DNA of 58,096 nucleotides, from NCBI GenBank assembly GCA_016714935.1, contig JADKBU010000029.1:1-58096 (forward strand), written 5' to 3'. The position numbers and the translations under genes were made by a program. This document shows, piece after piece, positions 52,764 through 58,096 of the stretch. How positions within the stretch are numbered: the first letter of the stretch is position 1; each line of letters starts with the position of its first letter. Origin of the DNA: Candidatus Accumulibacter propinquus. Its GTDB lineage: Bacteria; Pseudomonadota; Gammaproteobacteria; Burkholderiales; Rhodocyclaceae. The notes beneath the pieces were generated by a model, which made no database searches, had not been told where the DNA came from, and worked only from the letters and a program-made list of their open reading frames with translations.

Positions 52764-54110
52764 CTACAAGCGCTCACTGCGAGGCAGCAGCAGGCTCGCG
52801 ATTTCGGCGACATCCTTTTCCGAAAGAACGCCGGCTGCCGTCTTCAGTTGCAGGATGCTGACCAGAAACTCGTATCTGGCCTGCGCGAGATCGCGCTTGG
52901 CGACGAACATCAGCCGTTCGGCGTCCAGAACATCGGTATTGGTCCGGATTCCCGCCGCCATCCCGCGCATCGTACCTTCGGCCGCCACCAGGCTGGCATC
53001 GACCGCCTTTTCATAGGCGGCAACCTTGCTGACGCCGGTCTCGACGGCCATGAACTGGCGTTTCACCTCGACCAGAACCTCGTTCACCGTGGCATCGAGT
53101 TCGGCCTGTGTGCGCTCGCGGTTGGCCACTGCCTGCCCGGTCAACGCCGACACCCGGCCCCCGGCGAACAACGGAAAGTTCAGTTGTACGCCGACGGCCG
53201 TGACCGCGGTCTTCTGATTCAGCGTCGAGATGGTCTCGTTCTCCGATCGGGTTGCGCGCGCCACGAAGTCGAGTTGCGGCATATGGCCGGCACGACTGCG
53301 ATTCACTTCCAGGCTGGCCATTTCGTAAGCCTTGCGCTGCGCACGAATCTCCGGGTTGTTGTCCTGCGCCAGGACATACCATTCTTCGAGTTGCCCGGGT
53401 CGCACGCCAATCGGAACGAAGTCTGGCCGCAGAATCCACAGCTCTCCCATCGGCGTGCCGGTGATGCCTTCGAGTTTTCGCATCGCCACCGCGACGCGGT
53501 CGAGCGCGTCGGCACGCCCGGCGCGGGCAAGCTGCAGCCGCGATTCGGCCTCGGCGACTTCGGTCACCGTACCTTCACCGCCCTTCCGCCGCCTCTCCGC
53601 CAGTTTCCGCTGGGCGCCATAAGCAGCAATTTCCGCATCGGCCAGCGCCAGTTTGTCCATCGCCAGCAAAGCGTCAAAATACGCGCCGGCCACCTTGACG
53701 GCGAGTTCCGCCTCCTTGCGGTCGAATATCGCGTCGCTGTACGCGGCCTGCACGCCGCCCTGCTGGTAACGCACGAAACTGTCGTAGTTGAACAAGGGCT
53801 GCCGTAGCGCGATCGAGATTACCTTGTCGTAATAATCGAGCGACTGGGTCACGTCGACGATCGTCGAGGTGCGTTCTCCGGCGTTCTTCGAGTAGGAACC
53901 GGTAACCGAGATATTTGGCAACAAACCGGAACGGCCGATGGCGATCGCGTACTGCCCGGCGTCGCGCTCGTAACGTGCGGCCCTGAAGGTCGGATCGTTC
54001 TGCCGAGCCGCGCTGTAGGCGTCCAGCAGACCGGCTGCAAATACTCCCGAAGACCACAGCGCCAGAGTGCAACAGCTCATCAGCTTGACCGACCAGTGCG
54101 CCATGCTCAT
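52764..54110 (-). CDS. tolC: TolC-family outer-membrane protein, type I secretion
   Basis: A 448-residue outer-membrane efflux protein: signal peptide (LMSCCTLALWSSGVFAAG), then AARQNDPTFRAARYERDAG near 35, SLDYYDKVISIALRQPLFNYDSFVRYQQG near 90, AGAYFDALLAMDKLALADAE near 145 and a second repeat with LNFPLFAGGRVSALTGQA near 310. It is the channel of the secretion complex with the HlyD and PrtD proteins encoded just upstream. The start overlaps the HlyD stop by four bases. Confidence 0.9.
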   Translation of the reverse strand: MSMAHWSVKLMSCCTLALWSSGVFAAGLLDAYSAARQNDPTFRAARYERDAGQYAIAIGRSGLLPNISVTGSYSKNAGERTSTIVDVTQSLDYYDKVISIALRQPLFNYDSFVRYQQGGVQAAYSDAIFDRKEAELAVKVAGAYFDALLAMDKLALADAEIAAYGAQRKLAERRRKGGEGTVTEVAEAESRLQLARAGRADALDRVAVAMRKLEGITGTPMGELWILRPDFVPIGVRPGQLEEWYVLAQDNNPEIRAQRKAYEMASLEVNRSRAGHMPQLDFVARATRSENETISTLNQKTAVTAVGVQLNFPLFAGGRVSALTGQAVANRERTQAELDATVNEVLVEVKRQFMAVETGVSKVAAYEKAVDASLVAAEGTMRGMAAGIRTNTDVLDAERLMFVAKRDLAQARYEFLVSILQLKTAAGVLSEKDVAEIASLLLPRSERL

Positions 54111-55492
54111 TCCTCGGTCAAGGCCGACTTCATCCGGTCGAGCAGCGGTTTGAACAGGTAGTTCAGCATCGTCCGTTCGCCGGTCTTGATGAACACCTCG
54201 GCCGGCATTCCTGCCTTGATCTCGTGCGTCTTCAGCTTCTGCATGCCTTCCGCCGTCACCACCACCTGGCCGCGGTAGAACGGTGGTATCCGGCCCTGCG
54301 GGTCGGTCGTCGCGTCGGCCGCGACCTGCACGAAGTCGCCGGGGATCTGCGGGGTGGTCCTCTGATTGAAGGCGGGAAAGGTGATTTCGACCGGTGATCC
54401 CAGTTTGACCTTGTCGATCAGCGTCGTCGGAATCTGCACATCGATTCGCAAGGGCTCGTTCTTCGGCACCACCTCCATGAGGGGAGTACCCTGAGCGAGT
54501 ACACCGCCGACCGTATGCACGTTCAAACCGACGATGACCCCCTCGGAGGGAGCGCGCACGGTGGTATTTTCCAGTTCGAAGGCGAGCCCCTTGAGCCGAC
54601 TGTCGAGAGAGCTGGCCTCTTTCTGCACATCGGCCAGACCGTTCTCCACTTCCTTGTCATACTCCTGCCGGCGCGCGAGCATGCGCATCCGGATTTCGCC
54701 AATGCTTTGCTGCGTGCGACCGAGGTTTCCCAGGTCCTCCGAGATGGCGCCACTGAGCTGCGCCAGCAGGCGCTCCTGCTCCGACAGGCGGTTACGCGGC
54801 AGGTAGCCCTCGGCGGCAAGCTCCCGCAGTCCCTGCAGTTCCTCAAGCAACAGCCTGGATTGTTCCTCCTTGGCCCGCCGGGTAGCCTCCAGACCCTTGG
54901 CCGAGGACTGCAGACCGGCAAGCGTGTTCTTCATCGCCCCGAGTTCGGCCTGCAAGCCGGCCTGCCGCGAACGCAACAACTGCGTCTGCACGGCCATTGC
55001 ATTGGCCGCCCGCGGATCGTCCTTCTCGCTTAACAGATCGTCGGGAAAGACGATCTCCGAATGGCCCTGTGCATCGGCAATCAGGCGTGCCTCCGCCGCT
55101 TTTGCCACCAGCCACTGGCTGCGCGCCACCTCGTACTGCGAACGCGCGTTCGTCGGATCGAGGCGTACGAGCACATCGCCACTCCTGACCTCGTCTCCGT
55201 CCTTGACCAGGATCGCTTCGACCATTCCCGGGCCGAGGTTCTGCACCGTCTTGCGGTTGCCGGTCACCACCACCTGTCCATTCGCCGGTACACCCTGATC
55301 CAGGGGTGCCAGAGCAGCCCACAGTACGAAACCACCAAAGCCGATGGCCAGCACCCACCAGCCCAGCCGCGAAGCACGCGCATGGTTGATGTCTACGCTT
55401 GCCGCCGGCTTGGTTCTGGTGTCGCTGACATCGGTGACATCGGTGATATCGCTATCCGCCGTACTTTTTCGATTGAAGATGTTGATCGCCAT
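54107..55492 (-). CDS. HlyD-family periplasmic adaptor, type I secretion (PrtE/HasE type)
   Basis: A 461-residue adaptor. A cytoplasmic start (MAINIFNRKS), one membrane segment (LGWWVLAIGFGGFVLWAALAP, about 48-68), a lipoyl half-motif (GQVVVTGNRKTVQNLGPG and VKDGDEVRSGDVLVRLDPT, ~80-120), a long coiled coil (~180-300) and the beta-barrel/second lipoyl tail (AGMPAEVFIKTGERTMLNYLFKPLLDR). It bridges the PrtD ATPase and TolC. ATG 55492 is preceded by GGGAG. Confidence 0.9.
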   Translation of the reverse strand: MAINIFNRKSTADSDITDVTDVSDTRTKPAASVDINHARASRLGWWVLAIGFGGFVLWAALAPLDQGVPANGQVVVTGNRKTVQNLGPGMVEAILVKDGDEVRSGDVLVRLDPTNARSQYEVARSQWLVAKAAEARLIADAQGHSEIVFPDDLLSEKDDPRAANAMAVQTQLLRSRQAGLQAELGAMKNTLAGLQSSAKGLEATRRAKEEQSRLLLEELQGLRELAAEGYLPRNRLSEQERLLAQLSGAISEDLGNLGRTQQSIGEIRMRMLARRQEYDKEVENGLADVQKEASSLDSRLKGLAFELENTTVRAPSEGVIVGLNVHTVGGVLAQGTPLMEVVPKNEPLRIDVQIPTTLIDKVKLGSPVEITFPAFNQRTTPQIPGDFVQVAADATTDPQGRIPPFYRGQVVVTAEGMQKLKTHEIKAGMPAEVFIKTGERTMLNYLFKPLLDRMKSALTEE

Positions 55493-55508
55493 GCTCCCGC
55501 TTTTCGAA

Positions 55509-57281
55509 TCAGGCTTCGACCGCCGGCGCTGCCGGAAGGCCGCCTGCCGCCGCCACCGGCGAAACGGGCCGGGCCGCGTTGGCCGTCGCCGCCGCTGCAC
55601 TCCCCGCACGCATTGCCGCCAGCACCTGCTCGCGCGGCCCATGCGCCTTTACGGTCCCCTCGTGCATCACCAGAATGCTGTCCGCTACCGCCAGTGTAGT
55701 CATTCGGTGGGTCACGATCACCACCGTACGCTTCCTGGCCTTCAGGCGTCGCACCGTTTCGGCAAGAGCGGCTTCGCCCTGATCGTCGAGGTTGGAATTC
55801 GGCTCATCGAGCACGATCAGCGCCGGGTCGCCGTAGAGCGCACGCGCCAGGCCGATACGCTGTTTCTGGCCGCCGGAAAGGGCGCTGCCGGCATCGCCGA
55901 GGGGCGTGTCGTAGCCGTTGGGAAGCATCAGGATCAGTTCATGCACACCTGCCGCCTGCGCCGCCGCCAGAACCTGGTCCGAATCGACCTCGCCGAAGCG
56001 GGCAATGTTCTCGGCAACGGTCCCGTCAAACAACTCGATGTCCTGCGGCAGGTAGCCGAGGTACGGCCCCAGTTCGTCCTTGTTCCACTTGAAGATCTCC
56101 GCGCCGTCCAGGCGCACGGATCCGGCCAGCGCTGGCCAGACACCAACCAGCAGGCGCGCCAGGGTAGACTTCCCGGAGGCGCTCGGGCCGATCACCGCGA
56201 CCACCTCTCCCGCCGCCAACCGAAAATTGACGTTCTTGAGGATCAGAATCTTGCTGCCAGGAGCTGCAGTCGCCGCGTTCTCCACCAGCACATCGCCCAA
56301 GGGTCGTGGCAGCGGCATGCCGGCGACACGCGCCGGGTAGACGCGCAACAGTTCAGTCAGGCGCTGGTAGGCGGCGCGTGCCGATACCAACTGCTTCCAG
56401 TTGGCAATCAACACCTCGACAGGAGCCAGAGCACGACCAACAAGGATCGAGCCGGCAATCATCATTCCCGAGGTAATTTCGCCGTCGATGGCCAGCAGCG
56501 CGCCATAACCCAGCGCCAGCGATTGCATCGAGATGCGTGCGAAGCGGGTCAAGGCGTTGAGCGTGCCTGCACGATCGCTCGCCAACGCCTGCTGCATCAG
56601 GAACTTCTCGTGCAACTTGAACCAGCGACTGCGGATCGCCGGTAGCATGCCCATGGCCTCGATCACCTCGGCGTTGCGCAGGTGGTTGTTGGCCTGCGCA
56701 TTGGCGGCCATGGCGAGCCTTTGCGCTTCGCCCAGCGGCGCCGCCGAGACGCGTTCATTGATTACCGCCAGGACCACCAGCACCAGCACACCGATCAGCG
56801 AGAAGAGGCCCAGATGCGTATGCATCATGAAAATCACGATCAGGTAGATCGGCATCCACGGCGCGTCCGCCAGCGCGATCAGACCCGCACCGGTCAGCGT
56901 CTGCCGCATCGTGGACAGGTCATTGAGCGCCTGCGCAGGATTCTGGCCGGCCTGTCGGAGGTTGCGTTCGAAGGTCGCGTCGAAGACGCGCGCATTGACG
57001 TCGAGGTCGAGGCGTGCCCCGACACGCACAAGAACCATCGACCTGATCCGCTCGAGCACCGACATCAGCGCGAACAGCCCGAGCGTGATCAAGGTCAGCA
57101 TCAGCAGCGTGGTCACGTTGCGGCTGCCGAGCGCGCGGTCGTAAATCTGCAGCATGTAGATCGACGGCGTCAGCATCAACAGATTGATGAAAAAACTGAA
57201 CGCGCCGATGGTCAGGAAAGCCCGACGAAACGACAGAAGCGCCAACTCGAGTTCGGGGCGCTGCTGGGGGGGCTTGATCAT
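55509..57281 (-). CDS. Type I secretion ABC ATPase/permease, PrtD family
   Basis: A ~590-residue ABC exporter: membrane domain (residues ~15-310; FFINLLMLTPSIYMLQIYDRAL, APWMPIYLIVIFMMHTHLG) and ATPase domain with Walker A GPSASGKSTLARLL (about 368), signature LSGGQKQRIGLARAL (~470), Walker B LIVLDEPNSNLD (~495) and His switch VTHRMTT. There is no C39 peptidase domain, so it exports proteins with a C-terminal signal. ATG 57281 has AAGGA nine bases upstream; ATG 57287 is two codons earlier. The tail is Ala/Pro-rich. It is the first gene of the secretion operon. No substrate gene lies next to it. Confidence 0.9.
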   Translation of the reverse strand: MIKPPQQRPELELALLSFRRAFLTIGAFSFFINLLMLTPSIYMLQIYDRALGSRNVTTLLMLTLITLGLFALMSVLERIRSMVLVRVGARLDLDVNARVFDATFERNLRQAGQNPAQALNDLSTMRQTLTGAGLIALADAPWMPIYLIVIFMMHTHLGLFSLIGVLVLVVLAVINERVSAAPLGEAQRLAMAANAQANNHLRNAEVIEAMGMLPAIRSRWFKLHEKFLMQQALASDRAGTLNALTRFARISMQSLALGYGALLAIDGEITSGMMIAGSILVGRALAPVEVLIANWKQLVSARAAYQRLTELLRVYPARVAGMPLPRPLGDVLVENAATAAPGSKILILKNVNFRLAAGEVVAVIGPSASGKSTLARLLVGVWPALAGSVRLDGAEIFKWNKDELGPYLGYLPQDIELFDGTVAENIARFGEVDSDQVLAAAQAAGVHELILMLPNGYDTPLGDAGSALSGGQKQRIGLARALYGDPALIVLDEPNSNLDDQGEAALAETVRRLKARKRTVVIVTHRMTTLAVADSILVMHEGTVKAHGPREQVLAAMRAGSAAAATANAARPVSPVAAAGGLPAAPAVEA

Positions 57282-57650
57282 TCGCATTCTTCCTTGGAAA
57301 CCAGACCATTCCATATATGGAGCAACGATGACGCGCTGCGAAGTTCATGAACGTGCATCAATGATTCGTCCTGCTCATCGCGCAGTTCTCAAAAAGGGGG
57401 TAATGATGACAGAATGAGCTTCCATGATCCAGCCCGAAGCCCCGATGCCAGGGGCTTCCCTGGCCCGAACATTGTGATCACCGTATCGCAGGCGACACGC
57501 GAATGCCCTGTGCGGGTGACGGGCCGTGACAGGGCTCCGAGCAGCACATGCGCGCCTTGTCCTCGGCACAACCTCAATAATGCCTGCCCATGATCATGGT
57601 GACTGTGCCAATGTTCATACTGTCGTCCATTTCGTCTGCCACCATGAATT
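57282..57650. other. Gap of ~370 bp without a recognised gene
   Basis: Between the PrtD gene and the KpsC gene I see no gene, hairpin or repeat that I can support. It must hold the promoter of the secretion operon (minus strand), but I cannot pick out a clear -10/-35 pair. Confidence 0.35.
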
Positions 57651-58096
57651 TTACCTGCGACCGTGCTGCCAGTCTCCGCGCAGATGCTGATTGGCGCCGC
57701 TCAGGGCCGCGTCACCGGGGGGCACCAACTGCTCACTGCGTGCCCGAACTCGAAACCTAGCTCGACTCCCCACCACTTCATCGAACTCCAACCACCCGGC
57801 GTAAAACCCACCTGAAACACTCACGCCACCAGGGTACCGCCCCGCTGCTACGGGTTCGCCGTCCAGGAGTTCATCCAGTGCCTGCTCGGGTGTAATCAGG
57901 TCAACACCCTGGCGGCTCAGATAAACCGGATATTCGATCAATGCCCCGGCAACCAGTTCGTCCAGCAACAAGCGGCGAACTCGACGAGGGTTCGGCACGA
58001 CATCCACCGTCAACCCCCATCCGGAATAGAAAGGTTGACCATAGCAGGTCACCGATTTGCCGCGCAGCAGCGCTTCGAAACCGGTCAGGGAAGTCA
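57651..58096 (-). CDS. kpsC: KpsC-like capsule polysaccharide enzyme, C-terminal part (runs off the right edge)
   Basis: At the right edge the reading frame gives SLTGFEALLRGKSVTCYGQP then FYSGWGLTVD, which is the highly conserved core of the Kdo-transferase domain of KpsC, and continues with LLLDELVAGALIEYPVYLSRQ and LITPEQALDEL. KpsC adds beta-Kdo to the lipid end of capsule polysaccharides in the cytoplasm. After LDELLDG the C-terminal ~65 residues have no similarity I can name. Only the last ~148 codons are in the window; the frame is open to the end. Confidence 0.78.
   Translation of the reverse strand, partial: TSLTGFEALLRGKSVTCYGQPFYSGWGLTVDVVPNPRRVRRLLLDELVAGALIEYPVYLSRQGVDLITPEQALDELLDGEPVAAGRYPGGVSVSGGFYAGWLEFDEVVGSRARFRVRARSEQLVPPGDAALSGANQHLRGDWQHGRR

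Overview
The window reads as a high-GC, Gram-negative chromosome segment, most likely a betaproteobacterium of the Rhodocyclales (Accumulibacter-like). The support is the gene content: a cysT-cysW-cysA-cysB sulfate locus with a separate sbp, a phasin, phoU-phoB-phoR, a KpsC capsule enzyme, TolC/HlyD/PrtD type I secretion, and many outer-membrane lipoproteins. The lineage is an inference from gene recognition; no search was run. No rRNA, tRNA or CRISPR array was seen.

Layout. 1-9.0 kb: a damaged stretch. It holds a LEPR-XLL/pre-peptidase surface protein, a large MalT/SARP-like regulator, a phasin, a trans-sulfuration PLP enzyme and remnants of a sulfonate-type ABC transporter, all with frameshifts or truncations. 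The one intact pair is a SIR2-like protein with a 41-codon gene just upstream. 9.1-14.0 kb: sulfate uptake (sbp, cysT, cysW, cysA) with the regulator cysB. 14.2-18.5 kb: small lipoproteins, FlgO-like and OmpA-like proteins, a MarR regulator and an IS4-type transposase remnant. 18.6-24.4 kb: a tightly coupled five-gene operon (antiporter, class I amidotransferase/gamma-glutamyl hydrolase, antiporter, YbdK-type carboxylate-amine ligase, degenerate serine hydrolase). This is the best candidate for an undescribed system. 24.4-26.0 kb: truncated ssuC, an ssuF-like molbindin and a noncoding region with DnaA-box-like repeats. 26.3-32.1 kb: a Kef-type antiporter, a radical SAM protein, a sirtuin, a DUF4337 protein and a metallophosphoesterase lipoprotein. 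32.1-37.9 kb: a four-gene signalling operon with two tandem related histidine kinases, a CheY-like regulator and a REC-PAS-GGDEF cyclase. 38.0-41.7 kb: serine biosynthesis (serC, serA), a 52-residue membrane protein and a SixA-NUDIX fusion. 41.9-46.3 kb: an FtsX-type permease coupled to a trypsin-like protease, plus a membrane protein. 46.4-49.1 kb: phoU-phoB-phoR. 49.5-52.8 kb: an ArsS-like radical SAM enzyme and a TVP38-flavoprotein fusion. 52.8-57.3 kb: a type I secretion operon. 57.7 kb to the end: the C-terminal part of KpsC.

How the genes work together. Sulfur is a recurring theme: sulfate import, CysB, sulfonate-transporter remnants at two places and a broken trans-sulfuration enzyme. 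Ion and thiol homeostasis is a second theme: three CPA2 antiporters within 10 kb, one next to a Kef-type channel-like protein and two bracketing gamma-glutamyl chemistry. Cell-surface export is the third: type I secretion, capsule, many lipoproteins and a LEPR-XLL protein. Indels are confined to the first 9 kb, so that part may be either low-quality sequence or a real decay zone.
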